Origin: CAWCHZ01 sp963795555
GTDB lineage: Bacteria > Actinomycetota > Thermoleophilia > Solirubrobacterales > Solirubrobacteraceae
DNA: 64,000 nt
Direction of reading: 5' to 3'
NCBI GenBank assembly: GCA_963795555.1
Contig: CAWCHZ010000002.1
Span: 1,054,001 to 1,118,000, forward strand
Shown: positions 49,710 through 57,970 of the stretch, piece by piece
Layout: the number at the start of each line of letters is the position of its first letter
How positions within the stretch are numbered: the first letter of the stretch is position 1
Notes under the pieces: generated by a model
Seen by the model: the letters and a program-made list of their open reading frames with translations, nothing else
Databases searched by the model: none
Told to the model about the DNA's origin: nothing
Position numbers and translations under genes: made by a program

Positions 49710-50311
49710 TCCACCCGCCGCAGCACGCCCACCACGCGTCCCAACACGCGCACGTCGGTCGATCGGATCGGCTCCATCGCATCGTTCTCGGGCTGCAGGC
49801 GGATGTGGTCGGCCTCCTTGAAGAAGCGCTTGACGGTCGCCTCCTCGCCCACGAGCGCGACGACGATCTGACCGTCCTGGCCGACGTCCTGCGGCTCCAC
49901 GACGACGTAGTCACCCTCGAGGATGCCGGCGTCCTTCATCGACTCGCCACGGACGCGCAGCACGTACTCGCCGCGTTCCCCGCCGACGAGCTGCGGCACC
50001 TCGACGTAGTCCTCGATGTTCTCCTCGGCCAGGATCGGCTGACCGGCGGCGACCTGGCCGACGAGTGGGAGCGAGCCCACGCGGGCCATCCGCCGCGCGC
50101 CGTCGAGCAGCTCGATCGCGCGTGGCTTGGAGGGATCCCGCCGCAGCAGCCCGAGCTTCTCGAGGTTCGCGAGATGCGTATGGACCGTCGAGGAGGACAT
50201 CAGCCCGACCGCCTTGCCGATGTCGCGCACCGTCGGCGGATAGCCGTGCTCGCGGGCGTGGCGCTTCACGAACTCATAGATCTCCTGCTGGCGCGTCGTC
50301 AGCTTGACCAT
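49706..50311 (-). CDS. lexA: LexA repressor
   Basis: A 201-residue SOS repressor. The winged helix LTTRQQEIYEFVKRHAREHGYPPTVRDIGKAVGLMSSSTVHTHLANLEKLGLL is followed by the autocleavage site Ala89-Gly90 (VAAGQP) and the serine-lysine dyad Ser124 (GESMKDAG) and Lys161 (ATVKRFF). RecA-stimulated self-cleavage would derepress imuB-dnaE2 and lexA. ATG 50311 is fixed by AGGAGG 5 nt upstream. Its own box lies 45 nt before the start. Confidence 0.96.
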   Translation of the reverse strand: MVKLTTRQQEIYEFVKRHAREHGYPPTVRDIGKAVGLMSSSTVHTHLANLEKLGLLRRDPSKPRAIELLDGARRMARVGSLPLVGQVAAGQPILAEENIEDYVEVPQLVGGERGEYVLRVRGESMKDAGILEGDYVVVEPQDVGQDGQIVVALVGEEATVKRFFKEADHIRLQPENDAMEPIRSTDVRVLGRVVGVLRRVE

Positions 50312-50356
50312 CCAGCCTCCTGGAGCTGATTTTCCGGTATCACGACGAACGACAGA

Positions 50357-50370
50357 CGAACATATGTTCG
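50357..50370. promoter_or_regulatory. LexA (SOS) box of lexA
   Basis: CGAACATATGTTCG, a perfect palindrome identical to the one at 30481-30494, in the lexA promoter region. It supports negative autoregulation. Confidence 0.93.
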
Positions 50371-50428
50371 GAGCGTAGCGGACGGCGGGGACGGACGCAA
50401 CGGACGGGGCGCTAGACGCGATCGGGGC

Positions 50429-50434
50429 TATACT
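50429..50434 (+). promoter_or_regulatory. -10 box of the tRNA-Leu promoter
   Basis: TATACT, 10 nt before the mature tRNA 5' end. A good -35 is not visible at the expected distance. Confidence 0.5.
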
Positions 50435-50444
50435 GCCGGGCCGG

Positions 50445-50529
<85 letters not shown>

Positions 50530-51285
50530 CTGCTGGAAGAGCGCGATGAGCAGGCGTTCTTAGGCGGCGAATAGATCCGCCTCGGTCTTGCGTCGGGCGT
50601 CGATCGCGCCCCTGACAACGCCGTGACAAGCTCCGAGCACGGCCAGGTCGAGCGGGTGTTCGGACCGAAGCGGATCATTGGAGTGGCCACCAGCGCCTTC
50701 GACGCCGCCCTCTCCGAGGCCTTCCCCCACCGCCCGGCACGCCGACACGTCCCGCCCCGCGCGTAGCGGCACAGCCCGCGCGGTCCCTGCCGTTAACGCC
50801 GATCGGGCAGCGTGACGCAGTGCCTCATACACCGCCAGCGAGCGCTTCGGCGACGAGTGCACGACTGCGCTTGCTGTGCAGATGTGACGTGTGCTCACCC
50901 GCGGTCGAACTGACCGTATTGAGCGCCGTAGCGCTAGCCAAAGAGCGCGTCTTCACAGCCAGCCTCGAACAAGGCGTCAGCACTTGCGTCGCTGAGCACA
51001 TCCACACCGTCCAGAAACAGCGTGAAGCTATACGCAACGCAACGAGCACGCGCAGAAGAAGGCGTGCAAGCTTCGCGCCGCACGCGAGCAGGAAGGAGCT
51101 TCGGAGGGGGCGCCGGGAGGATCTACGCTGGAACGATTCGTGCAGGCCGGCCGGCTGGCGCTGAATCGCTAGACTGCTCGTACGGGTCGAGACTACGCTC
51201 GACCAAAAGCGGTGCCCCGCGTATTCGCAGTTGTTGCTCATTGCACCCTCCGCGTCTCGCAGCGCACATACCTCGGAGGGAACAG
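50530..51285. other. 756-nt region without a supportable gene
   Basis: Between tRNA-Leu and cspA no frame has convincing codon bias and a ribosome site. Short open frames on both strands (for example 50560-50898 minus) have atypical amino-acid make-up. A stretch near 50640-50720 on the plus strand reads VERVFGPKRIIGVATSAFDAAL and could be a decayed gene fragment. The last 120 nt are probably the cspA leader. No repeat of the tRNA 3' end was seen that would mark an integration site. Confidence 0.4.
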
Positions 51286-51489
51286 ATGGCAACCGGAACC
51301 GTGAAGTGGTTCAGCGACGAGAAGGGCTTTGGATTCATCACACCCGATGACTCCGGCAAGGATCTCTTCGTGCACCACAGCGCGATCCAAGGCGGCGGCT
51401 TCAAGTCGCTCGCCGAGGGCGCGAAGGTGAGCTACGACGCCGAGCAGGGCCCGAAGGGCCCGGCGGCGGCGAACGTCCTAGCGCTCTAA
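51286..51489 (+). CDS. cspA: Cold-shock protein (CspA family)
   Basis: 67 residues. The OB-fold RNA chaperone carries RNP1 KGFGFITPDD and RNP2 DLFVHHSAI, starting MATGTVKWFSDEKGFGF. Length and motifs are canonical. GGAGGG lies 6 nt before the ATG. A long leader (over 100 nt) probably precedes it, as often for csp genes. A perfect 26-nt inverted repeat follows the stop as a terminator. Confidence 0.96.
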   Translation: MATGTVKWFSDEKGFGFITPDDSGKDLFVHHSAIQGGGFKSLAEGAKVSYDAEQGPKGPAAANVLAL

Positions 51490-51503
51490 GTCGAGCGACC
51501 AGC

Positions 51504-51529
51504 ATGGGAGGGCGCATGCGCCCTCCCAT
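51504..51529. terminator. Terminator-like 26-nt perfect palindrome after cspA
   Basis: ATGGGAGGGCGCA (51504-51516) is followed at once by its exact reverse complement TGCGCCCTCCCAT (51517-51529), starting 14 nt after the cspA stop. No T-run follows, which is usual for many actinobacterial terminators. Confidence 0.7.
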
Positions 51530-51602
51530 CGCGCTCGGCGACATGTCGGCGCGCCTCCCGCCGCTCCGGCCGACGCTCCAGACCACAAGAGAATGGATAC
51601 GC

Positions 51603-51767
51603 ATGGCCTCAACCGGCAAGAAGAAGACGACCATGGCAAAGCTCAGCCGCGAGAGCAGACTGCGCGAGCGTCGCCTGGAGAAGCAGGCCAGAAAGGACGC
51701 GAGAAAACAGGCCGCACCGGATCCGCCGAGCCAGACTGACGGCGCCGCGACCGGCAGCCAGGCATAG
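51603..51767 (+). CDS. Small basic protein downstream of cspA
   Basis: 54 residues, very basic (ASTGKKKTTMAKLSRESRLRERRLEKQARKDARKQAA), then a Pro/Ser/Thr/Gly tail. The central segment is a likely single charged helix. The ribosome site before 51603 is weak; an inner ATG at 51633 is preceded by GAAGAAGAAG and is an alternative. Nucleic-acid binding is possible from charge alone, but no family is recognised. Confidence 0.5.
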   Translation: MASTGKKKTTMAKLSRESRLRERRLEKQARKDARKQAAPDPPSQTDGAATGSQA

Positions 51768-52032
51768 CCCAACGTGACGCCGCCCGGGACCGGCTCTTGC
51801 GAACGAGAGCGTGGCTGTCTGGGATGCGGTGCTGCGGGTGCTACCGTCCTGGGTGCGCGTCGCAGTGTCGCCCGTGAGGTTCTTCTCGGCCGACGCGGCT
51901 TCTCGGACGACGCGTCGAATCGCCAGCATCCAGGAGGCACTGCGGTGAAGACGGAGCTTGAGAAAGCCGCCGCGGAGGGCCGACGATACCCCCCCTGGCC
52001 GCGCCACCGAAGCGGCTCAGAGGACGCTGACA

Positions 52033-52317
52033 GTGGGCGAGCGCGAGGGGCTGATCGCCCGGATCCGCCAGTTCCGCCGCCTGGCCGTGCTCGCAGATCC
52101 ATCGGCCAAACGGTCGATCGTCGACCCACAAGATGATCGAATACGCGCGCTCGAAGGGCGCGTTGCGCACCTGGAGCGGCTGCTCGAGGGCCTGCAGGAC
52201 TCCGTGCACCGAGAATCGGAGCGACACGAGAAGCTGATCGCTGAGCTCAAGACCCAAATCCAGCCGGCGGCGATGGGCGCGGCACTCGCCAAGGACGCTC
52301 GCAGCCGCGGGCTCTAG
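52033..52317 (+). CDS. Coiled-coil hypothetical protein
   Basis: 94 residues from GTG 52033. The middle, DRIRALEGRVAHLERLLEGLQDSVHRESERHEKLIAELKTQI, has heptad spacing over about 40 residues and is likely a dimeric coiled coil. The frame is open further upstream, but that part is Arg/Pro-rich and less convincing. It ends convergently 14 nt from the DUF4395 gene. The function is unknown. Confidence 0.55.
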   Translation: MGEREGLIARIRQFRRLAVLADPSAKRSIVDPQDDRIRALEGRVAHLERLLEGLQDSVHRESERHEKLIAELKTQIQPAAMGAALAKDARSRGL

Positions 52318-52330
52318 CTGCGGGCCTAGC

Positions 52331-52831
52331 CTAGGTCAGCGACCGGCGGACGGCCAGACGCGCCGCGATGTCGGCGCACTCTCGGCAGACGCTTTCCGAG
52401 ATCACGCCGGCCCGCATCAGCAGCGAGAACAGCCGGCAGCCGAGGCAGAAGCCCGCCAGCGACTCGAGCGCCGCCGCGACGATCAACAGGCCCAGCAGCA
52501 CCGCGCCGATCGTATGCAGGCCAAGCCCGAAGCCGAGCACCGCGGCCGTCGTCGTGATCAGCGCGCCGAGACCCTGCGCGAAGCGCTTGGGCGGTCCGGG
52601 CACGGGGCGCGGTGCACCAAGGCGCGGCGCGATCACGCGCTGGGCGAGCCAGCCGAGCGGGCTGAGCGTCGGTCCGGTCAGCACGCGTGCGATGAAGCCG
52701 TAGGCCAGCACCGGCACCAGCCACCAGCTGCCGGTCGCCAACGCCACGATCGCGATCGCCATGACGACGAAGGCGACCGTGCGGGCTGCCTTCTCGTTGA
52801 CGGGGTTGGGGAATGAGAGCAGGGTGCTCAT
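52331..52831 (-). CDS. DUF4395 family membrane protein
   Basis: 166 residues with about four spans (VAFVVMAIAIVALATGSWWLVPVLAYGFIARVL; ALITTTAAVLGFGLGLHTIGAVLLGLLIVAAAL). FPNPVNEKAARTVAF at the N-terminus and the Cys pair in FCLGCRLF are features of DUF4395, often found near thiosulfate/rhodanese or thioredoxin genes. A further CREC near the C-terminus could make a disulfide or metal site. TAGAAT (52841-52846, this strand) lies 9 nt before the ATG. Confidence 0.85.
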   Translation of the reverse strand: MSTLLSFPNPVNEKAARTVAFVVMAIAIVALATGSWWLVPVLAYGFIARVLTGPTLSPLGWLAQRVIAPRLGAPRPVPGPPKRFAQGLGALITTTAAVLGFGLGLHTIGAVLLGLLIVAAALESLAGFCLGCRLFSLLMRAGVISESVCRECADIAARLAVRRSLT

Positions 52832-52930
52832 CGACCCAATATTCTAGTGAATGCCGATCAGCTTCAGCCTATTTGCAGCGGAGGTGGGCGCGCTGGGCCT
52901 TCGCGTGGCGGCACGGCGATCATCTTGGGG

Positions 52931-54127
52931 ATGAGCTCACAGCCGCCCAGCGACCCGATGCGCCGAACGAGTCCGCTGGAGCTGCTCTGGGACCTCGTCT
53001 TCGTCTTCGCCGTCACCCAGGTGACGACGCTGCTCGCGCGCGAGCTGTCATGGGCTGGGCTGGCGCGCTCGATGCTCGCGCTCGCGCTCGTCTGGTGGGC
53101 ATGGTCGGCGTTCGTCTGGGCGACCAACGCGCAGGACCCCAACGGCGCCACCATGCAGGCCACGCTGCTGCTGTCGACGGCGCTGATCTTCGTCGCCGGC
53201 CTCGCCCTGCCGCATGCCTACGGGCGCTACGGCACGTTGTTCGCCGTCGCCTACTCGCTCGTCCGCTTCCTGCACCTTGCGCTCTATGTCGATGCGTCAA
53301 GGCGCGGCAACGCGTCGTTGGCCGCGATCGCCGGCTTCGCCGTCACCGTCGCGATCGGGATGGCGCTGCTGATCGGCGGCTCCTTCGCGCCGGGGTGGTG
53401 GCGGGTGGGGCTCTGGGCGCTGGCCGCCGCGATCGACTACGCCGGGCCGGCCTGGTTGACGCGCGAGCGCCTGCGCGGCCTTCAGCGGGTGGCGGTCGCG
53501 CACTTCGCCGAGCGCTACGGCCTGTTCGTGATCATCTGCCTGGGCGAGTCGATCGTCGCGATCGGCGTCGGCGCGGGCAGCCACGCGCTGAGCGCGCGGG
53601 CAGTCGTTGGCGTGTCGCTGGCGCTGCTGATCACGATCGGCCTGTGGTGGGTCTACTTCGCGCGCTTTGCGGACATCGCCGAGCAACGCCTGTCATCGCA
53701 CGAGGATCCCGTGCTGGCGGCCGCCGACGCCTACAGCTACCTGCATCTGCTGCTGGTTGCCGGGATCATCGTCTTCGCCGTCGGAGCCAGGCGCACGGTC
53801 GCCGACGTCGATGCCTCGCTGTCGAGCGCCGCGCGCCTGGCGCTCTGTGGTGGCGTCGCTCTCTATCTCGCCGGCCACGTCGCCTTCCGGGCTCGGCTCA
53901 CGCATCGCTTCTACACGGCACAAGCGCTGGCGGCGGGGGCCTGCATGCTCGTCTTCGCGGTTGCCGGGCGCGGTGCCGCATGGGTGAGCGCGGCGTCCGT
54001 AGTGCTCGTGCTGCTCGCCCTGCTGTCCTACGAGCGACTGCTGTCCTACGAGCGACTGATGCCGCTCAGGCGCTGGTCTTCCCAGCGCATGCCTGAACGG
54101 CCGCGGGGACCGACTCGACGACGGTGA
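52931..54127 (+). CDS. ltrA: Low temperature requirement protein A (LtrA) family
   Basis: 398 residues, about 11-12 spans. The N-terminal SPLELLWDLVFVFAVTQVT is the LtrA hallmark, with LVWWAWSAFVWATNAQDPN, AERYGLFVIICLGESIVAIGVG and WVYFARFA following. The function of the family is unclear. Near the C-terminus an 18-bp tandem duplication (54023-54040, 54041-54058) encodes LLSYERLLSYER. The gene end overlaps the convergent STAS gene by 62 nt. ATG 52931 is preferred, with GGGG just upstream. Confidence 0.9.
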   Translation: MSSQPPSDPMRRTSPLELLWDLVFVFAVTQVTTLLARELSWAGLARSMLALALVWWAWSAFVWATNAQDPNGATMQATLLLSTALIFVAGLALPHAYGRYGTLFAVAYSLVRFLHLALYVDASRRGNASLAAIAGFAVTVAIGMALLIGGSFAPGWWRVGLWALAAAIDYAGPAWLTRERLRGLQRVAVAHFAERYGLFVIICLGESIVAIGVGAGSHALSARAVVGVSLALLITIGLWWVYFARFADIAEQRLSSHEDPVLAAADAYSYLHLLLVAGIIVFAVGARRTVADVDASLSSAARLALCGGVALYLAGHVAFRARLTHRFYTAQALAAGACMLVFAVAGRGAAWVSAASVVLVLLALLSYERLLSYERLMPLRRWSSQRMPERPRGPTRRR

Positions 54128-54422
54128 GTGACTCCGGCAGCCGGACGAGCTCCAGCAGCCGGCGCAGCTGCGAGGTCTCGGGCACCACCAGGCACAGTCC
54201 GCGCCTGCCGACCCGCAGCTGCTCCTCGAGCTTGAACAGCATGTCCAGCCCCGAGCTGTCGAGGTAACGGGTTGGGCTGAGATCGAGCACCAGATGCTGC
54301 ACATCGACCCCGAGCTGCTCGGCCAGCTGATCGCCGATCTCGGCCGCGTTGGCCGCATCGACGTCGGCGGGCAGGCTCACTACGCGCACGGCGTCGATGT
54401 GATTCACGGGCACCGCCGTCAT
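54066..54422 (-). CDS. STAS-domain anti-sigma factor antagonist
   Basis: 118 residues of the SpoIIAA/RsbV type. VRVVSLPADVDAANAAEIGDQLAEQ is followed by the phosphoserine loop LDLSPTRYLDSSGLDMLFKLEEQL (Ser of DSSG is phosphorylated by an anti-sigma kinase) and a C-terminal helix. ATG overlaps the stop of the upstream SpoIIE/HATPase gene (ATGA), so the phosphatase/kinase protein and this antagonist are made together. This is a partner-switching module; the controlled sigma factor is not in the window. Confidence 0.9.
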   Translation of the reverse strand: MTAVPVNHIDAVRVVSLPADVDAANAAEIGDQLAEQLGVDVQHLVLDLSPTRYLDSSGLDMLFKLEEQLRVGRRGLCLVVPETSQLRRLLELVRLPESLTVVESVPAAVQACAGKTSA

Positions 54423-56125
54423 GCGGGAATCACCCGCTTGCGCAGATGCACGGTCGTGCCGTGCTCGCCGCTGTCGATCTCCACGCTGTCCATCAGCTCG
54501 CGCATGATCATCAACCCTCGCCCGGCGGCACGACCGCCGGGTGTCCGCCAGGTGCCGGTGTCTTGGACCGTGATCGCAACGTCGCCAGCGTCGTAGCTGC
54601 AGTCCAGCTGAAACGACGCCGGCCGCAGGCCATAGGCGTGCACGATCGCGTTGCCCGCCGCCTCCGAGCAGGCGAGGGTGATGTCGAAGCGCTCCTCGTC
54701 GGCGACGCCATGCCCCTTCAGCCAGTGGGCGACCGCCCGCCGCAGCCCCGCCAGCACGGTCGGGCTGGCGTCGAGCGCCAACGACACGTGATCGCCGACG
54801 AGCAGCGACTCGATCGCCAACAGGGCGATGTCATCCTCGCCGTCGGGCGCCGGCGGGATGTGCTCGAAGACCCGATCGGCCAGCGACAGCGGACGCACGC
54901 CCTCCGGGACGAAGATCGGCGCGCTGACCGCGCCGTGCTCGCCGATCACGCCGACCAGACGATCGAGCCCCTCACCGATCGACTCGCCACGGCGTTCGAT
55001 CAGGCCGTCGGTGAACAGCACCAGCGCACCGCCACGCGGCAGCTCGCGGACCTCCTCATCGTATTGCGAGGCCGCCCGCGTACCAAGCGGGGGGCCGCTG
55101 GCCGCGGCAAACAGCTCGCAGCTGCCGTCCGGCCGGCGCAGAATCGCCGGCAGGTGCCCCGCGCTCGACCCGACCAGGGTCTCGGCCTCGATGTCGAGCA
55201 TGAAGATCGCGGCGGTGGCGCTGCGGTTGCGTCCCAGCGAGCGGACCAGGGCGTTGAGCAGCGTCATCACCTCGCCCGGCCCGTGGCGCTCCACCGCGTA
55301 GGCGCGGCATGCCGCGCGAATCTCCGCCATCACCGCCGCGGCGATCATCCCGCGCCCGACGATGTCGCCGATCACGAAGGCGATCTGCCCGGTCGGCAGT
55401 GTGAAGACGTCATACCAGTCGCCGCCAACCTTGATGCCGGACTCGGCGGGACGGTACTTGGCGCTGAGGCGCAGGCCGGGGATCTCCGGCAGCGCCTCGG
55501 GCAGCAGCGTGCGCTGCATCAGATGGGTCAGCGCGCGCTGCTCGGCCAGCCTGGCGTTGTCGATCGCCAGCGCGGCACGGCCGGCGGCGAGCTCGAGCAG
55601 CCGGCCGTCCTCCTCGGTGAAGTGGCGCGGGGTGAGCGTGCCGACGTGCAGCACCCCGATCACCTCGCCGTGGACGAGCAGCGGGACGCCCAGCAGCGAT
55701 CTGATTCCGCGCTGGCGCAACAGCGGGTTGAGCACATAGGAGTGATCGACGTCCTCGATCGCTATCGGCCGTCGCTCCGCCGCGATCCGTCCCGCAAAGC
55801 CGCGACCAAGCGGGATCTGCACGCCCTGGCGGACCTCCTCCTCGATGCCGCGGGCGGCGCGTGCAAGCAGGAGCTTGCGGTCGGGGTCGAGCAGCAGGAT
55901 CGCCGCCGTGTCGGTGTGCAGGATGGCGCTGATGCGCTCGAGCAGCTCGGAGAGCATCTGCTCGAGCGACATGTAGCTGAGCGAGACGTCGGCCAGTCGC
56001 TCGAGGCTTGCCAGGACCTCCTCCGCGGGCAGGCCGGAGCCGGGCGGCATCGCGCTGGTTGCGCTGTCTGGATCGGTCGGCTCCTCACCTGATCGCGCGA
56101 GCGGCCGACTCCGTTCTCCGTCCAC
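54419..56125 (-). CDS. GAF-PP2C (SpoIIE) phosphatase fused to a HATPase_c anti-sigma kinase domain
   Basis: 568 residues. Domains in order: GAF at about 30-185 (LLELAAGRAALAIDNARLAEQ linker), a SpoIIE/PP2C phosphatase at about 195-400 (VGGDWYDVFTLPTGQIAFVIGDIVGRGMIAAAVMAEI and LVLFTDGLIERRGES metal-site motifs), and a C-terminal histidine-kinase-like ATPase (CSEAAGNAIVHAYG N-box, DTGTWRTP G-box). One chain thus carries both the phosphatase and the kinase activity that act on the STAS partner encoded next. The start is GTG 56125. The GAF domain would sense a small ligand. Confidence 0.92.
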   Translation of the reverse strand: MDGERSRPLARSGEEPTDPDSATSAMPPGSGLPAEEVLASLERLADVSLSYMSLEQMLSELLERISAILHTDTAAILLLDPDRKLLLARAARGIEEEVRQGVQIPLGRGFAGRIAAERRPIAIEDVDHSYVLNPLLRQRGIRSLLGVPLLVHGEVIGVLHVGTLTPRHFTEEDGRLLELAAGRAALAIDNARLAEQRALTHLMQRTLLPEALPEIPGLRLSAKYRPAESGIKVGGDWYDVFTLPTGQIAFVIGDIVGRGMIAAAVMAEIRAACRAYAVERHGPGEVMTLLNALVRSLGRNRSATAAIFMLDIEAETLVGSSAGHLPAILRRPDGSCELFAAASGPPLGTRAASQYDEEVRELPRGGALVLFTDGLIERRGESIGEGLDRLVGVIGEHGAVSAPIFVPEGVRPLSLADRVFEHIPPAPDGEDDIALLAIESLLVGDHVSLALDASPTVLAGLRRAVAHWLKGHGVADEERFDITLACSEAAGNAIVHAYGLRPASFQLDCSYDAGDVAITVQDTGTWRTPGGRAAGRGLMIMRELMDSVEIDSGEHGTTVHLRKRVIPA

Positions 56126-56179
56126 GCCTGGAACTGTAATCAGCGAGCGCGATCGAGCGAGCCGGTTCGCGGCCCGACG

Positions 56180-57958
56180 TCACCGACCCCTAGCGGAGGG
56201 GCGCTTGGCGCGCAGCCGCGCGGTCCGCTGCTCATCGACGCTGTAGCGCTCGGGCGGGCGCACGAGCGCATCCGCCGCGCCTCGATAGACGATCGCAACG
56301 CCGTAGACCGAGCGAGCCTGCTCGATCGACAGGCAGCCGTCGACGACGTCGGCGAGCACGCGCTCGACCGGGCGCTCGAGCGGTTCGCCGCGTCCGGCGC
56401 CGCTGGGCAGCTCCAGCCGAACGACGTCTCGTGGCCGCAGCGACAGCTGGCGCTTTGGCTCCAATGGCGTCTCGTCGATCAAGCCAAAGCCGCCAGGCAG
56501 GCCGTCGCAGCCGCCGCCCAGCCCCAGCGGCGGACAGCGGGTGCGTCCAATCAGCGCCGCGACCGTCCAGGGGCGATCGCCGCGCATGCCGATCTCGATC
56601 ACCTGCCCAAGGCCACCGCGCGTACGCCCCGCTCCGGCCGGCCCGTCACGCAGCGCCCGTCGATGCACGACCAGTGGCGTCAGCGTCTCGACCACCTCGG
56701 CTGGGACGCAGGCCACGCCGCAGGGAAAGCAGGTCGCGTCCAGCCCATCGCGGCCGGCGCGCGCACCGGTGCCGCCGGAGTTGAACAGCGTCTGACTGAA
56801 GCTGCGGCCATCTTCACGCTGTCCGCCCCAGATCGTGATCCAGAGCGAGTCGGCACCGCCGGCCGGCACGCGCTGATCGAGCACCGCGCCGAGCGCCCCG
56901 AACAGCATCCCCGGCAGCAGGTGGCCGATCAGCGAACGCGAGGCGACCGCGGCGGGCGGGATGCAGTTGAGCACCGAGCCCGCGGGCGCCGTGATGCGGA
57001 CCGGACGGAAGGAGCCCTCGTTGTGCGGAACCTCGGGGGCAAGCAGCGCCTTGACGCCAAACGAAGTGTACGCGCGCGTGTAGTTGAGCACGACGTTGAT
57101 CCCCTCACCAACCTGCTCGGCGCTGCCGGCATAGTCGATCGCCAGCTGATCGCCTCGTACGGTGACGCTCACGTGCAGCGCAAGCGTCTGCTCGCCGACG
57201 CCCTCGGTGAGGCAGCCATAGCGGTAGGTGCCGTCGGGCAGCGCGGCGATCGCGGCGCGCATCGCGGCCTCGGAGCGTCCGATCACCACGTCGGCGATCG
57301 GCTCCAGCGAGCTGACCCGCAGCTCGCGCAGCAGCGCGACCAAGCTGCGCGCGCCGACCTCGCCCGACGCCAGCTGGGCGAACATGTCACCAACGGTCTC
57401 ATCGGGAGTGCGCACGTTCGCGCGCACGATCGCCAGCAGCAGCTCGTTGGGCTCGCCGCGCTCGGCGAGCTTGCAGACGGGGATCCGCAGGCCCTCCTCG
57501 AAGACGTCGTGGGCTTCGGCGGAGAGGACGCGCCCGCCGATGTCGGGCGAATGGCAGGTGCTCGCGAAGTAGCCCACCACGCGCCGATCGAGGAACACCG
57601 GCGTGACGATCGTCAAGTCGTTGACCTGGCCGGCGGTCATCCAGGGGTCGTTGGTGATCAGCACGTCGCCCGCCGCGAGCGTCGGCTGGGGATGGGCGGC
57701 GAGCAGCTCGCGCACGCCGGTCGCCATCGAGTTGATGTGCCCCGGCGTCCCGGCGATCGACTGCGCGACCATCCAGCCGCGGGCGTCGAAGACCCCGCAG
57801 GCGAGATCCTCGGACTCCCGCAGCACGGTGCTGAAGCCGGTCCGGATCAGCGCCGCCTGCTGCTCGTTGACGATCGAGATCAGCCGCGACCAGGCCATCT
57901 CCAGAGCCACCGCCTCCAGGCCGCCGGGCATGGCTCGCGTCCGCCTGGTCATCCCCAC
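56180..57958 (-). CDS. Hydantoinase B/oxoprolinase (HyuB) family subunit
   Basis: 592 residues. It starts EAVALEMAWSRLISIVNEQQAALIRTGFSTVLRESEDLACGVFD, with GHINSMATGVRELL, ITNDPWMTAGQVNDLTIVTPVF and SPDIGGRVLSAEAHDVFEEGLRIP as family blocks. With HyuA it forms an ATP-dependent amidohydrolase or carboxylase (hydantoinase, 5-oxoprolinase, acetophenone or acetone carboxylase). It starts 12 nt after the HyuA stop. The start is GTG 57958 or ATG 57952. The substrate is not assignable. Confidence 0.9.
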   Translation of the reverse strand: MGMTRRTRAMPGGLEAVALEMAWSRLISIVNEQQAALIRTGFSTVLRESEDLACGVFDARGWMVAQSIAGTPGHINSMATGVRELLAAHPQPTLAAGDVLITNDPWMTAGQVNDLTIVTPVFLDRRVVGYFASTCHSPDIGGRVLSAEAHDVFEEGLRIPVCKLAERGEPNELLLAIVRANVRTPDETVGDMFAQLASGEVGARSLVALLRELRVSSLEPIADVVIGRSEAAMRAAIAALPDGTYRYGCLTEGVGEQTLALHVSVTVRGDQLAIDYAGSAEQVGEGINVVLNYTRAYTSFGVKALLAPEVPHNEGSFRPVRITAPAGSVLNCIPPAAVASRSLIGHLLPGMLFGALGAVLDQRVPAGGADSLWITIWGGQREDGRSFSQTLFNSGGTGARAGRDGLDATCFPCGVACVPAEVVETLTPLVVHRRALRDGPAGAGRTRGGLGQVIEIGMRGDRPWTVAALIGRTRCPPLGLGGGCDGLPGGFGLIDETPLEPKRQLSLRPRDVVRLELPSGAGRGEPLERPVERVLADVVDGCLSIEQARSVYGVAIVYRGAADALVRPPERYSVDEQRTARLRAKRPSARGR

Positions 57959-57970
57959 GTCCCGCCCGGC

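Noticed and set aside
50560..50898. Minus-strand open frame of 112 codons after tRNA-Leu
   Set aside because: No ribosome site, no recognisable motif, atypical residue usage; it could be antisense to a decayed plus-strand fragment.
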